Source of the DNA: Actinoplanes sp. M2I2
GTDB taxonomy: Bacteria > Actinomycetota > Actinomycetes > Mycobacteriales > Micromonosporaceae
Length of the DNA: 64,000 bases
Assembly: GCF_023544445.1 (NCBI RefSeq)
Contig: NZ_JALPVJ010000004.1
Coordinates: forward strand, 372,001-436,000
Direction of reading: 5' to 3'
Under the pieces are notes generated by a model, which did not search any database, was not told the origin of the DNA, and saw only the letters and a list, made by a program, of their open reading frames with translations. Made by a program: the position numbers and the translations under genes. Shown here in pieces: positions 34,101 to 41,877 of the stretch; the stretch's first letter is position 1; each line of letters opens with the position of its first letter.

Positions 34101-34980
34101 CCGCCGGCGCGCCGACGACGACGAGCCGTCCGGCCGGCGTGGCGCGCTCGACCCGACCGCCTACGCGGCAGAACCGCTGAGCCCCGACACCTGGCGCCCC
34201 GGACCGTCACCGCAGGATCGCCCGGCTCCCGACGACGTACCGCCGTGGTCGCGCGGCGAGTCGACCGGCGCCCGGCCGACGTCCACCGAGTCGGCGCAGT
34301 GGCATCTCGAGGAACGCCGCGAACGGGCTCGCGGCAGCGCGACGTACCGCGAGAGCGGTGGCGCCGACTGGCGACGCGACCTGGCTGATCAGAGCGATCT
34401 GGCCGAGGGCGAGTCCCGACGATTCGGCACCTCGGATTACGTGCCCTTTCGCTCGAGCGGCTCAGCCGCGGCCTCGGGACCAACAAACTTATCCAGCACG
34501 TCGACCTCGCTGATCTCCCCGGTCCTGCGGGAGGCCGACCTGCCGCCTTCTCCGCAGCGCGGACCGGCGAGCTGGAACGGTCCCTCCGGGGCGTACGAGC
34601 GTCGCCCGGTAACCGGCGCCTATCCGACCGGCCGGAAGAGCGACCTGCTCGATCCGGACGACGAGGAGGATGACCAGGAGTCCGGCAGCCCGCTCGCCGC
34701 TGTCGGTTACACCGTCGTCTGGTACGGCGTTCCGGTCGTCCTGTTCGTCGCCTACATGCTCGTGGTGGGCAGCGGCTCGCAGGGGCATGCCCTCGGCACC
34801 CTGGCCAAGGCCGCTCCCCAGTTCCTGATCTCGCTGGTGCTCAGCGTCGTCGTGGCGCTCGGTCTGCGTTTCGTGAGCCACTCGTGGAAGGCGATCAGCG
34901 TGGGCCTGGCCGCGGCCGTGGTCGGCGGCGGACTCGCGACGGTCCTGACGTCGGCGATCACCGGCAACAGCCTCAGCTGA
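31129..34980 (+). CDS. Giant Pro/Ser/Tyr/Gly-rich membrane protein with repeats
   Basis: About 1283 residues. The first 330 contain recurring Trp-centred units such as 'PSWQQ' and 'WRSTT'; residues ~480-560 hold four and a half copies of 'SAVPMPAPPPSSAQR'; residues ~660-900 hold about a dozen degenerate 'APTSSVPGRDPYDEPRGYG' units. Only the last ~110 residues are hydrophobic, with three membrane helices ('VVLFVAYMLVVGSG', 'FLISLVLSVVVALGLRFV', 'ISVGLAAAVVGGGLATVLT'). The bulk is predicted to be disordered and cytoplasmic. Function unknown; position between dnaB and the S6-L9 operon may suggest a conserved cell-envelope or division role, which is inference. The start is unsure: GTG 31069, GTG 31129 and ATG 31162 are all in frame. 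Confidence 0.7.
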   Translation: MDQREWDYGARMSRERQAAEPWTPRASEVPDLAESDQKWSSLTDTGSLQPSDEALDWQRRADAWAQQAESDPHQSVEPANRWSDAAATGRPTFPADGVGWRTETAEWRATGARWRQTTEWRSTTGTHVWRSTTEAWQTDGNKSYPAVAETPMAQPAISDTAWSDDASSDARPSWQQYADPSAEPETPSRHQRDRPGSPGESTVPSWQQPSPRTPVESSPSWQQGVEQPSWNSRPSWQRDAIEGSATWTDLTDQRSAAPTGAATWLPDDQRDDGRHLVREDDRAAWRRDPAGGSPSVGRRRAPEPGSPPSGGTGWSSARPEAETGENTDSWARHTDTGGIQLYGDTPAASSWGTGTGFGSRNVNRRDEGRRQAPSAYGESPGYEIPPAAPYEPPPRQPRRDDTSAARALPAGDYDETPRRRYAPEDEQPRYADEAPGGRSRRGHRYADEPDTSRRADTGSFSPPEPRSPRRARAESDETATFSAVPMPAPPPSSAQRSAIPMPAPPPSSAQRSAVPMPAPPPSSAQRSAVPMPAPPPSSAPRSAVPMPTSSAPRGGSSKGRAKYNAGGADWREQTGSWEAEPDTSSWVRDPDTGQWSRSEDDPRILAWRREAARREAMGEGPQALLPPPGEGEAYPSAEQPSTGWRNTAPPQLPPGPTPRSANPYGESTSPTSSVPGRGPYDQPRGYAPTSSVPYSDPYGAAPTSAVPERDPYGEPTSYGGAPTSALPDGRPRGYGDQYGDPRGYGATPTSSGRVPYDEPRDYGSAPASAVPGRDRYDQPRGYGAAPTGPVPGRDAYDEPRGYSAGPTSSMPARDPYGVAPTSSIPGREPYDPSRADGGYGAAPTSSVPGRGSYDQPRGYGSTPTSSGPGRAPYDDDSAPTGVLPRRDYRDDPRNAPRSGSAYGGAPYGGQPALPSAPRSAPGYGSSDAAPTGGPLGYSGPGPVSAPRGPSGYSGAASTPVSSAPTDSPRYSSSAPAGGPQYTSPEEPPRSGRRRADDDEPSGRRGALDPTAYAAEPLSPDTWRPGPSPQDRPAPDDVPPWSRGESTGARPTSTESAQWHLEERRERARGSATYRESGGADWRRDLADQSDLAEGESRRFGTSDYVPFRSSGSAAASGPTNLSSTSTSLISPVLREADLPPSPQRGPASWNGPSGAYERRPVTGAYPTGRKSDLLDPDDEEDDQESGSPLAAVGYTVVWYGVPVVLFVAYMLVVGSGSQGHALGTLAKAAPQFLISLVLSVVVALGLRFVSHSWKAISVGLAAAVVGGGLATVLTSAITGNSLS
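32572..32790 (+). repeat. In-frame 45-bp tandem repeats
   Basis: Four consecutive 45-bp units (32572, 32617, 32662, 32707) each encode SAVPMPAPPPSSAQR with one or two changes, followed by a truncated fifth unit. They are part of the giant membrane-protein gene and are nearly identical at the DNA level, so they are likely to vary in number by slippage or recombination. Confidence 0.85.
33130..33760 (+). repeat. Degenerate ~60-bp coding repeats
   Basis: About a dozen imperfect units encode variations of APTSSVPGR-x-x-YD-x-PRGYG. Spacing ranges from about 45 to 66 bp and DNA identity is moderate, so they look older than the 45-bp array upstream in the same gene. Confidence 0.75.
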
Positions 34981-35024
34981 GCCCGGCACGGCGGCGAAGA
35001 CCCGTTCGGTCCTGGAAACGACGA

Positions 35025-35060
35025 ACGGCGCGCCGAGATCCGTGGATCCCGGCGCGCCGT
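35025..35060. terminator. Bidirectional terminator between convergent genes
   Basis: ACGGCGCGCCG at 35025-35035 pairs perfectly with CGGCGCGCCGT at 35050-35060, an 11-bp GC-rich stem with a 14-base loop. It lies between the end of the giant membrane-protein gene and the end of rplI, which are convergent. Confidence 0.75.
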
Positions 35061-35079
35061 CCGAACGCGCGAAACAGTC

Positions 35080-35529
35080 TTACTTGGCGGCGACGACGTT
35101 CACCGGGAACGTCGCGGTCACCTCGGGGTGGAGCTTGACCTGGACGTTGTAAGCGCCCGTGGTCTTGATGTGGTTCGGCAGCTCGAGGCGCCGCCGGTCC
35201 AGCGACGGACCGCCGGCGGCCTTGACCGCGTCGACGATCTCGGCCGGGGTGATCGAGCCGAACAGCCGGCCACCGGTGCCGGAGCGCGCGGTCAGCGTCA
35301 CCTTGAGGCCGGACAGCTGGCCCTTGACCTCGTTGGCCTGGCCCAGGTCACGGATCTCGCGCGCCTCGCGGGCCCGCTTGATGACCGAGACCTGCTTCTC
35401 CGCGCCCTTGGTCCACAGGATCGCGAAACCCTGCGGGAGCAGGTAGTTACGGCCGTAACCGTTCTTGACCTCGATGACGTCGCCGGGGGTGCCGAGGCCC
35501 GACACCTCCTGGGTGAGGATGATCTTCAT
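35080..35529 (-). CDS. rplI: 50S ribosomal protein L9
   Basis: 149 residues, full length. The N-terminal domain '[36 protein letters not shown]' region (residues 1-36) is the L9 signature, followed by the long connecting helix and the C-terminal rRNA-binding domain ('[17 protein letters not shown]', '[13 protein letters not shown]'). Last gene of rpsF-ssb-rpsR-rplI; it follows rpsR by 14 bp and ends at a strong terminator. Confidence 0.98.
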   Translation of the reverse strand: MKIILTQEVSGLGTPGDVIEVKNGYGRNYLLPQGFAILWTKGAEKQVSVIKRAREAREIRDLGQANEVKGQLSGLKVTLTARSGTGGRLFGSITPAEIVDAVKAAGGPSLDRRRLELPNHIKTTGAYNVQVKLHPEVTATFPVNVVAAK

Positions 35530-35543
35530 GTTGGTGATCCCCC

Positions 35544-35783
35544 TCAGCGCGCCGTCGCCGTGTACGGCAGAAGCGCCATCTCACGGGCGTTCTTGACCGC
35601 GCGAGCGATCTGCCGCTGCTGCTGCGAGGTCACCCCGGTGACACGGCGGGCACGGATCTTGCCCCGGTCGGAGATGAACTTCCGCAGCAGGGCGGTGTCC
35701 TTGTAATCGATGTAGGTGATCCCGTCCTTGTCGAGCGGGTTCACCTTCTTCTTCGGCTTGCGAAGCGCCGCAGCCTTAGCCAT
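35544..35783 (-). CDS. rpsR: 30S ribosomal protein S18, zinc-free (C-minus) form
   Basis: 79 residues. '[24 protein letters not shown]' (residues 27-50) and '[17 protein letters not shown]' are unmistakable S18. The segment that holds a CxxC in zinc-binding S18 reads '[14 protein letters not shown]', and the second pair, normally NCxxHQR, reads '[10 protein letters not shown]'. All zinc ligands are therefore gone, as in the zinc-independent paralogue of mycobacteria, yet this copy sits in the main rpsF operon. No second rpsR is in the window. S18 pairs with S6, encoded two genes upstream. Confidence 0.97.
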   Translation of the reverse strand: MAKAAALRKPKKKVNPLDKDGITYIDYKDTALLRKFISDRGKIRARRVTGVTSQQQRQIARAVKNAREMALLPYTATAR

Positions 35784-35831
35784 TGCTCTTACTCCTGAAC
35801 TCGGTAAGCCCTTACTGGGTGGACCAGCGGG

Positions 35832-36410
35832 CTAGAAGGGAGGCTCGTCGTCGAACGAGGAGTTGCTGCCACCGCCGGAGCCGGCACCGCCGGAGCGGCC
35901 GCTGCCGCTCGAGGCCGGAGCCGCCGTCGCCCACGGGTCGTCGAAGTTGTTGTTGCTCGCTCCGCCGCCACCGCTGGGCTGCCGGTTACCACCACCGGTG
36001 GCGCCGAAGCCGCCACCGGAACCACCGCCGGAACCACCGCCGGAGCGGTTCATGCGCTGCACCTTTGCCGTGGCGTAGCGCAGCGACGGGCCGATCTCGT
36101 CGACCTCGAGCTCGTAGACGGTGCGCTTCTCGCCCTCGCGGGTCTCGTAGGACCGCTGGCGCAACCGGCCCTGCACGATCACCCGTGAGCCGCGTTGCAG
36201 CGACTCGGCGACGTGCTCGGCGGCGTCACGCCAGATGTTGCACGCGAGGAAGAGTGGCTCGCCGTCTTTCCACTCGCCCGACTGCCGGTCCAAGGTCCGC
36301 GGCGTCGAAGCGATGCGGAACTTGGCAACCGCCGCACCCGAGGGGGTGAAGCGCAGCTCGGGGTCGTCGGTCAGATTGCCGACGACCGTGATGGTGGTTT
36401 CTCCTGCCAT
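35832..36410 (-). CDS. ssb: Single-stranded DNA-binding protein SSB
   Basis: 192 residues. The OB fold occupies residues 1-115 ('[21 protein letters not shown]', '[23 protein letters not shown]', '[15 protein letters not shown]'). It is followed by a Gly-rich flexible linker and the acidic partner-binding tip 'FDDEPPF'. SSB coats exposed single strands during replication and repair and recruits partner proteins through this tip. Encoded between rpsF and rpsR, 66 bp after rpsF. A Shine-Dalgarno-like GGAGAAG precedes the ATG. Confidence 0.98.
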   Translation of the reverse strand: MAGETTITVVGNLTDDPELRFTPSGAAVAKFRIASTPRTLDRQSGEWKDGEPLFLACNIWRDAAEHVAESLQRGSRVIVQGRLRQRSYETREGEKRTVYELEVDEIGPSLRYATAKVQRMNRSGGGSGGGSGGGFGATGGGNRQPSGGGGASNNNFDDPWATAAPASSGSGRSGGAGSGGGSNSSFDDEPPF

Positions 36411-36476
36411 GATCTTCTCCTCGCCGCTTCACTCGTTCCGTTGGAGGCTCTCAGAACCCCCTGACAAAAACGAGGC

Positions 36477-36767
36477 TCAGCGGGTCTCGGGCCGGATGAC
36501 CTTGGTACGGAGGATGGACTCGTTCAGCCGGAGCTGACGGTCCAGCTCGGCCACGGCCTCAGGCGTCGCCTGCAGGTCGACGACCGCGTAGATGCCCTCG
36601 GCCTTCTTGTTGATCTCGAACGAGAGCCGGCGACGGCCCCAGACGTCGAGCTTTTCCACCGAACCACCCGCGGTCCTGATGACGTTCAGGTACTGATCGA
36701 GCGACGGCGCAACGGTGCGCTCCTCGAGCGAGGGGTCGAGGATCACCATGAGTTCGTAATGACGCAA
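36477..36767 (-). CDS. rpsF: 30S ribosomal protein S6
   Basis: 96 residues. '[18 protein letters not shown]', '[29 protein letters not shown]' (residues 32-60) and '[16 protein letters not shown]' define S6, which binds the central domain of 16S rRNA together with S18. Translation is assigned to TTG at 36767, because AGGAGGTGA lies seven bases before it and the usual S6 sequence begins immediately (L-R-H-Y-E-L). The longer in-frame ATG at 36800 would place the ribosome site inside the gene. First gene of rpsF-ssb-rpsR-rplI. Confidence 0.96.
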   Translation of the reverse strand: MRHYELMVILDPSLEERTVAPSLDQYLNVIRTAGGSVEKLDVWGRRRLSFEINKKAEGIYAVVDLQATPEAVAELDRQLRLNESILRTKVIRPETR

Positions 36768-36777
36768 GACGGTCTCA

Positions 36778-36820
36778 CCTCCTGTGGGCTTGACGGCCAC
36801 GGTCTCTCCGCGGCAGGAGG
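36778..36820 (-). promoter_or_regulatory. rpsF leader hairpin that masks the Shine-Dalgarno (possible S6:S18 element)
   Basis: On the mRNA strand CCTCCTG (36820-36814) is perfectly complementary to CAGGAGG (36784-36778), which is the rpsF Shine-Dalgarno sequence. The left arm is followed directly by CCG. A hairpin carrying a CCG bulge next to the ribosome site is the known form of the S6:S18 autoregulatory leader, so free S6-S18 complex may bind here and block translation. Assignment to that motif is tentative. Confidence 0.5.
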
Positions 36821-36879
36821 TCTTGTGTCGCTCACAGCTGAGCCGAATCCGTGCTGAAGTGATGTCGACGCTGAACCGA

Positions 36880-36903
36880 CGTCGACGGGTGGACCCGTCG
36901 ACG
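36880..36903. promoter_or_regulatory. 24-bp perfect palindrome upstream of rpsF
   Basis: CGTCGACGGGT, two bases, then ACCCGTCGACG: an 11-bp perfect inverted repeat with a 2-bp centre, about 113 bp before the rpsF start. The tight centre suits a protein-binding operator better than an RNA hairpin. No regulator can be named. Confidence 0.4.
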
Positions 36904-37001
36904 ACTCAGCAAACGAGCCCATTCACCAAGGAACCGTGGGACTGGGCCCACGGCAGCCAGACTGCGAACCGAGCAAGCATACCCGTGACCGTCTCGCGGC
37001 C

Positions 37002-37035
37002 AAAAAGGAGGACCCCGCCTGGTCGGCGAGGTCCT
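37002..37035 (-). terminator. Rho-independent terminator
   Basis: On the minus strand AGGACCTCGCC and GGCGGGGTCCT form an 11-bp stem with one mismatch (37035-37025 with 37019-37009), followed within two bases by a run of five T residues. It lies about 110 bp after the stop of the secreted protein gene at 37148-38152 and upstream of the rpsF leader. Confidence 0.7.
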
Positions 37036-37147
37036 GCCTGGTAGAGCCGCGGGGCGCCCGATCCGCATTCGTTGGGTGGGACCTGGGGAGGAACGACCAC
37101 ACCGATGAGGTTGGACGCGGCCGCCCCGCGGAGCTTGTGGCGAAAGT

Positions 37148-38152
37148 TTATGCGATCTCTGCCCGGTTTGCACGTTGCGACACGAATGCCCGAATAGCGG
37201 CAACTGTTACTCCCACCACACATACCGAGGCGGTCAACGCGAGCAGACCCAGCGGTCCGTCCTCGCGCATCGGCTCCAGCGTCGCCACCGGCTCCGCCGC
37301 GGCGATCTGCGTGGGAGCCCCGGCCGGAGTGGTCGGCTCGGCGTCGATCGTCACCGGGTCGACGGCCAGGGTGGGTACGCCGGAGAGAAGCGCGCGGGAG
37401 TCGCCGGGCGGCATACCGGCGAAGGCGGGGGCGGCGCCGGCCGACGTACCGGGGACGGCCTTGGTCGTGACCGTCGGACGGGCGGCGGTCGCGTGGGGCA
37501 GGGCGGAGGCGGTCGGGGCGGTCGTCCGGGCATCGTGAGGACGCCGGTCGGGCTGCCGACGCGTGTCGTCCCGGGTCGCGGACCTGACACGGGTGGGACG
37601 CTCGGCCGGCGAGGCGGCGTCCGGAGCCGACGATCCGGCGGACGACCTGGCCGAAGACCTGGCCGACGAGTCGTCGGGATCGGCCGGCGGGAGCGACATC
37701 GGCGTCGCGTCGGTCGCGGTGGGCGCCGGACCGGGGTCGAACTGGTCGTCCACGGAAGCGGCCGGTGAAGCAGTGACCAGAACGGGACTCGCATCGTCAT
37801 CGATGGCGCACTTGGGCTTGAGCACCACCGCCGTCGTGCCGCGCCGGAAGACCACCTCGGTCGACGAGTTGTCGGCAAGCGTGCCCTTGCTGTTGCCGCC
37901 GAGCAGCAGCCGCGCGGCGTAGCCGGTCTCGTTCACCACCCGGATCGTGCTTTCCGCCGGTACGGTCATCGACTCCACACTCGGGCGCGAATCGCACGAG
38001 AGGCCGAACATCCCGCTCCCGGAGAAGGTCACCGCGCGGGTGCCCTGGGGAATCGGATCCGCGCTGGCCGAACCGATCGCCAGCATGGGCGCGCCGAAGA
38101 TGAGACCGCCCAGCACGATCGCCGTCACTCGCTGTCGGACCTGCCGAGACAT
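37148..38152 (-). CDS. Secreted, C-terminally membrane-anchored protein
   Basis: 334 residues. The N-terminus is a clear Sec signal peptide ('RQRVTAIVLGGLIFGAPMLA', cleavage near 'SASA-DPIP'). A globular domain of ~100 residues follows with two cysteines (FGLSCDSRP and KPKCAID) that could form a disulfide. Then comes a long Ser/Thr/Pro/Arg-rich stalk (residues ~130-290) and a C-terminal membrane helix ('GLLALTASVCVVGVTVAAI') ending in a short basic tail. No sortase motif is seen. No family recognised; a surface protein is inferred. ATG 38152 follows GGGAG; divergent from the nfo gene. Confidence 0.75.
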   Translation of the reverse strand: MSRQVRQRVTAIVLGGLIFGAPMLAIGSASADPIPQGTRAVTFSGSGMFGLSCDSRPSVESMTVPAESTIRVVNETGYAARLLLGGNSKGTLADNSSTEVVFRRGTTAVVLKPKCAIDDDASPVLVTASPAASVDDQFDPGPAPTATDATPMSLPPADPDDSSARSSARSSAGSSAPDAASPAERPTRVRSATRDDTRRQPDRRPHDARTTAPTASALPHATAARPTVTTKAVPGTSAGAAPAFAGMPPGDSRALLSGVPTLAVDPVTIDAEPTTPAGAPTQIAAAEPVATLEPMREDGPLGLLALTASVCVVGVTVAAIRAFVSQRANRAEIA

Positions 38153-38269
38153 GCACCATCTCCCACTTCGCCCCGGCCGTGAGCCGGTATCGGTCAAACG
38201 TGATCAATGGAGCTAACGAGACCCGGCAAGGCGCGGTGACGCGCGGCGGAAACTGTCGGACGCGCGTCG

Positions 38270-38275
38270 TAGTCT
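38270..38275 (+). promoter_or_regulatory. -10 element for a leaderless nfo gene
   Basis: TAGTCT ends six bases before the ATG at 38282 and no ribosome site is present, which fits a leaderless transcript in the 129-bp divergent promoter region. Confidence 0.45.
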
Positions 38276-38281
38276 CATCCC

Positions 38282-39058
38282 ATGCGCATCGGAGCCCATG
38301 TCGATCCCGCCGCACCCCTCGACGAGGCCATCGCCCGCGGGGCCGAGGCGGTGCAGTTCTTCCTCACCGACCCGCAGGGCTACAAATCGCCCAAACCGCG
38401 CGAGGACGCGGCGGCGTTGCGGGAGTCCGAGGTGGACGTCTACATCCATGCGCCCTACATCGTGAATGTCGCCTCTCCCAACAACCGCATCCGCATCCCG
38501 AGCCGCAAGCTGCTCATGGCCCATGCGCAGGCCGCGGCCGAGCTGGGGGCGAAAGGGCTGATCGTGCACGGCGGCCACGTCGGCAAGGGCGCCGACATCG
38601 CCGCCGGCTTCGAGAACTGGCGCAAGGCCTTCGAGTACGCGGAATCCGACGGCGGTCTGCCCCTGCCCATCCTGATCGAGAACACGGCCGGCGGCGACAA
38701 CGCGTGCGCCCGCCGGTTCGACGACCTGGCCCGGCTGTGGGACGCGGTGGGCTCGTTCGGCGCCGGCTTCTGCCTGGACACGTGCCACGCGTTCGCCGGG
38801 GGCGAAGACTTGGTCGGCGTCGTCGACCGGGTCAAGGCGATCACCGGGCGGATCGACCTGATCCACGCCAACGACTCCAAGGGCGGCTTCGACTCCGGCC
38901 AGGACAGGCACGACAACCTCGGCAATGGCAAGATCGACCCGGAATTGATCGTGGCCGCCATCCGGGCCGCCGGCGCGCCGGCCGTCGTCGAGACGCCGGG
39001 CGGCGCCGAAGGACAGACGGCCGACATCACTCTCCTACGGGAGCGGACGGCCCGGTGA
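38282..39058 (+). CDS. nfo: Endonuclease IV-family AP endonuclease
   Basis: 258 residues, TIM barrel. Metal-binding segments of the Nfo family are present in order: 'RIGAHV' , 'VYIHAPYIVN', 'LIVHGGHVG', 'PILIENTAGG', 'GFCLDTCHAFAGG', 'LIHANDSKGGFDSGQDRHDNLGNG' (residues ~196-219) and 'VVETPGG'. These supply the His/Glu/Asp ligands of the trinuclear zinc site that cuts abasic DNA. Slightly shorter than the E. coli enzyme (285). A sugar-isomerase-like role is possible but the motifs favour Nfo. The next gene starts 22 bp later. Confidence 0.9.
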   Translation: MRIGAHVDPAAPLDEAIARGAEAVQFFLTDPQGYKSPKPREDAAALRESEVDVYIHAPYIVNVASPNNRIRIPSRKLLMAHAQAAAELGAKGLIVHGGHVGKGADIAAGFENWRKAFEYAESDGGLPLPILIENTAGGDNACARRFDDLARLWDAVGSFGAGFCLDTCHAFAGGEDLVGVVDRVKAITGRIDLIHANDSKGGFDSGQDRHDNLGNGKIDPELIVAAIRAAGAPAVVETPGGAEGQTADITLLRERTAR

Positions 39059-39080
39059 CACGCCGCACGGGAAGAGAGTC

Positions 39081-41534
39081 ATGACCACCGAGCAGCCGAG
39101 GCAGCCTCCCGCCCCGCCGGCTCCACGGTCCGCCGACGCCCTACGCCCAGCCGCCCCGGGCCCAACCTCCACAGGCGATCCCGCCCCGAGCTCCGAGCCC
39201 GCCGGCACCACGCCCGCAAGCTCCGCAAGCTCCGCACCGGGCAGCACCACGCCCGCAAGCTCCACCAGCCCCACGCCTGGCAGCACCACGCCCCCAAGCT
39301 CCACCAGCCCCGCGCCGGCCGGCTCGGGCGGCGCAACGCCGGCAGTCCCAGCGGCTTTCGTCGACAAGGCTCAGCGACGACGCGGTTGGCTGCGCGGCCT
39401 CTTCCGCAGGTCGTCCGTCCCACATCCCGACCGGCCCGCCGCCGGGCCGAGCGGCGGAACGCCACCCACCATCCCGGCGCAGGCCGGCCCACCGGCTCAA
39501 GAGAGCACCGGGCAGGCCGGCCCACCGGCGCAAGAGAGCACGGCGCAGGCCGGGCCAATGGCGCAGGCCGGGCCATCGGCGCAAGAAGGCGCGGCGTCGG
39601 CATCGCCCCTGGTCAAGCCTCAGTCGGCACCGGGCGATTCGTCGGGACAGGCGGTCCCCCAAGGCGCAGCGGCGACGCAGACCAAGACCGACCTGCCCGC
39701 GATCAATCCACAGAAGACGGCGAAACCCGCCGACCCCCTGCCGACCGAGCGACCCCCCGGCACGCCGCCCGATCCGTGGACGGCCTTCGCCGCCACCACC
39801 GAACGGCCACCGGGCTGGTTCCGCCGCTCCACCCGCCGCTTCGCCCGCTCGCTGATCCACGAGTACGCCCTGGTCGTCTACGCCGGCATCCTGCTGGCCG
39901 TCGCTCTCACCTGGCCCACGCTGCGCTACCCGCTGCACACGCTCCCGCAGGACATCTGGGACCCGTCCCGCCAGGCCTGGCAGGTCGCCTGGGTCGGCCA
40001 CATCCTGCTGACCGATCCGACCCGCCTGTGGCAGTCCAACGCCTTCTACCCGTTGGCCGACAGCTTCGCGTTCGGCAACGGACTGCTCGGCTACGCGCCC
40101 TTCGGCATGGTCGGCGAAGGGCCACTGGCCGCGACGCTCCGCTACAACCTCCTCTTCGTACTGGCCCACGCTCTGCTCGCCATCGGTGGCTACGCCCTCG
40201 TCCGGCAGCTCGGCGCCGGCCGCACGGGCGCCGCGGTGGCCGCCGTCGCCTTCGCGTACGCGCCCTGGCGCCTCGCGCAGGAAGGCCACCTCGACATCAT
40301 CTCGGCCGGGGGCATCCCCCTCACGCTGGCGATGCTGGCCCGGGGGCATGGCTGGTCACTGCGTCGCGGCCTGCACCCGGAGCGCCGCAACGCCGGGTGG
40401 GCAGCGGCTGGTTGGCTTATCGCGATCTGGCAGGTCAGTCTCGGCTTATCGCTGGGTGTCCCCTTCCTCTACGTGCTGGGCCTCCTGGTGCTCGTGATCG
40501 CCTTCGGGGTGCCGCTCCGCCGCTTCCGCCGCCCGGCCGAGCGCCCGGTTCTCGGCTGGCGTCTGCTGCTCGTCGACACGATCGGCCCGCTGATCCTGGC
40601 CGGGGTCAGCGCCCTGATCGCCATCCCGTATTTCCGCGTCCCCGACTCCGGCGCGGCCGGCACCGAGATCGCCTTCTTCTCACCGCCGCTGCGCAGCCTG
40701 CTGATCGGTCCGGCCGAGTCCCGCATCTGGGGCGGCGCGCACGAGGTGCCGCGCTCCTCGCTCGGCTGGCCGGCCGAGATGGGTCTGCTTCCCGGCTTCG
40801 TGCTCTACGCCCTCGCCCTGGCCGGTCTGGCCTTCTCGATCTGGACGCTGCGCCAGCGCCTCCTCCTGCTGGCCGCCCTGGCCGTCACGATCGTCCTCAC
40901 CCTGGGCACCAACTTCTACGAGGGTCGCTGGACCTACCTGCCCCTGTTCGGCCACCTCCCCGGCTCGTTGGGTCTGCGCATCCCCGGCCGCCTCATGATC
41001 TGGGCCACGCTGCTGCTGGCCATCCTCGCCGCGGGCGCCGTGGCCGAGTTCGTCCGGCGTGCCGAGCACCTCGCCGAACACCGCATCCCGCCCTGGCCCG
41101 GCCCCTGGTTGCGGCTGGCCACCTTCGTGCCGCTGCTGCTGGTGCTGGCCGAGGGCTGGAACGCCACCGCGCACCCGGTGGCTCCGGCCCAGCCCACCGC
41201 GATGCGCACTGTCAGCGGTCCCATGGTGGTGCTGCCCACGGCCGCCCTGACCGACCAGACCATCATGTTGTGGTCGACCACCCGCTTCCAGCCGATGGCC
41301 AACGGCGCGGGTGGGTTCGCCGCGGCGCGCCAGGCCGAGTTGCGCGGCCGCGTCCAGTCGTTCCCCGACGCCGCCAGCATCGAATATCTGCGCTCCCTGA
41401 ACATTGACCGTGTCCTCCTGCTCCGCGCCCCGGCGGCCGGCACGCCATGGGAGCGGGCCGGTGACATCCCTGTGGACGCCCTGGGCATCCGCCGCGAAGA
41501 CTTGGACGACGCCGTCGTCTTCCACCTCCGCTGA
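39081..41534 (+). CDS. GT-C-like polytopic membrane protein with long disordered N-terminus
   Basis: 817 residues. The first ~240 are Pro/Ala/Gln/Ser-rich with repeats of 'QAGPPAQEST' and 'SSTSPTPGSTTP'. A helix after 'SLIHEYALVVYAGILLAVALTW' begins a region of ten to twelve membrane segments. The first loop contains 'PQDIWDPSRQAWQVAWVGHIL' and 'NAFYPLADSFAFGNG', and a later one 'NFYEGRWTYLPLFGHLP', the layout of GT-C glycosyltransferases or YfhO-like proteins. The last ~120 residues are extracytoplasmic and carry the conserved 'SIEYLRSLNIDRVLLLR'. Donor and acceptor unknown. ATG follows GGGAAGAGAG. Confidence 0.65.
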   Translation: MTTEQPRQPPAPPAPRSADALRPAAPGPTSTGDPAPSSEPAGTTPASSASSAPGSTTPASSTSPTPGSTTPPSSTSPAPAGSGGATPAVPAAFVDKAQRRRGWLRGLFRRSSVPHPDRPAAGPSGGTPPTIPAQAGPPAQESTGQAGPPAQESTAQAGPMAQAGPSAQEGAASASPLVKPQSAPGDSSGQAVPQGAAATQTKTDLPAINPQKTAKPADPLPTERPPGTPPDPWTAFAATTERPPGWFRRSTRRFARSLIHEYALVVYAGILLAVALTWPTLRYPLHTLPQDIWDPSRQAWQVAWVGHILLTDPTRLWQSNAFYPLADSFAFGNGLLGYAPFGMVGEGPLAATLRYNLLFVLAHALLAIGGYALVRQLGAGRTGAAVAAVAFAYAPWRLAQEGHLDIISAGGIPLTLAMLARGHGWSLRRGLHPERRNAGWAAAGWLIAIWQVSLGLSLGVPFLYVLGLLVLVIAFGVPLRRFRRPAERPVLGWRLLLVDTIGPLILAGVSALIAIPYFRVPDSGAAGTEIAFFSPPLRSLLIGPAESRIWGGAHEVPRSSLGWPAEMGLLPGFVLYALALAGLAFSIWTLRQRLLLLAALAVTIVLTLGTNFYEGRWTYLPLFGHLPGSLGLRIPGRLMIWATLLLAILAAGAVAEFVRRAEHLAEHRIPPWPGPWLRLATFVPLLLVLAEGWNATAHPVAPAQPTAMRTVSGPMVVLPTAALTDQTIMLWSTTRFQPMANGAGGFAAARQAELRGRVQSFPDAASIEYLRSLNIDRVLLLRAPAAGTPWERAGDIPVDALGIRREDLDDAVVFHLR

Positions 41535-41877
41535 GCGGTGCAGCCATCCTGCCCCGAGACCGGCATGATCGTTTCGTTGTCCACAATTCGCGGTTGTCCA
41601 CAGGAGAGCCCCGCCGCGACCGAGAATTGTCGGACGGCGGAACTACCGTCCACGCCATGAAGAACAGCCGCCCCGATAACCGGGCCCGCCATGGCAACCA
41701 TGCGCTGCGTCGACCCCGTTGCGTCGGCCTGCCGCACCAAGGGCGATTGCCGACATGTACCAGATCCAGTGCGGCTCAAGGTGACGCACTACTTGAGTGC
41801 GGCCCAGGGTCGTCGGCCCCCGGCTGCGCATGGGTGGCCACATGAGGAACTTGCAAGCGGATCACCTGAGCGACCGA
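41535..41877. other. 343-bp intergenic region with paired DnaA boxes
   Basis: Lies between two genes ending toward each other. No gene is convincing: overlapping small frames (41594-41909) are Arg/Pro/His-rich and lack ribosome sites. The notable content is two perfect TTGTCCACA boxes at 41577-41602. Confidence 0.5.
41577..41602 (+). promoter_or_regulatory. Tandem perfect DnaA boxes
   Basis: TTGTCCACA occurs twice in the same direction, at 41577-41585 and 41594-41602, 17 bp apart. It is the preferred DnaA-binding sequence of high-GC actinobacteria. Located between convergent genes, so a role in gene promotion is unlikely; titration of DnaA or origin-region architecture is possible. Confidence 0.6.
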
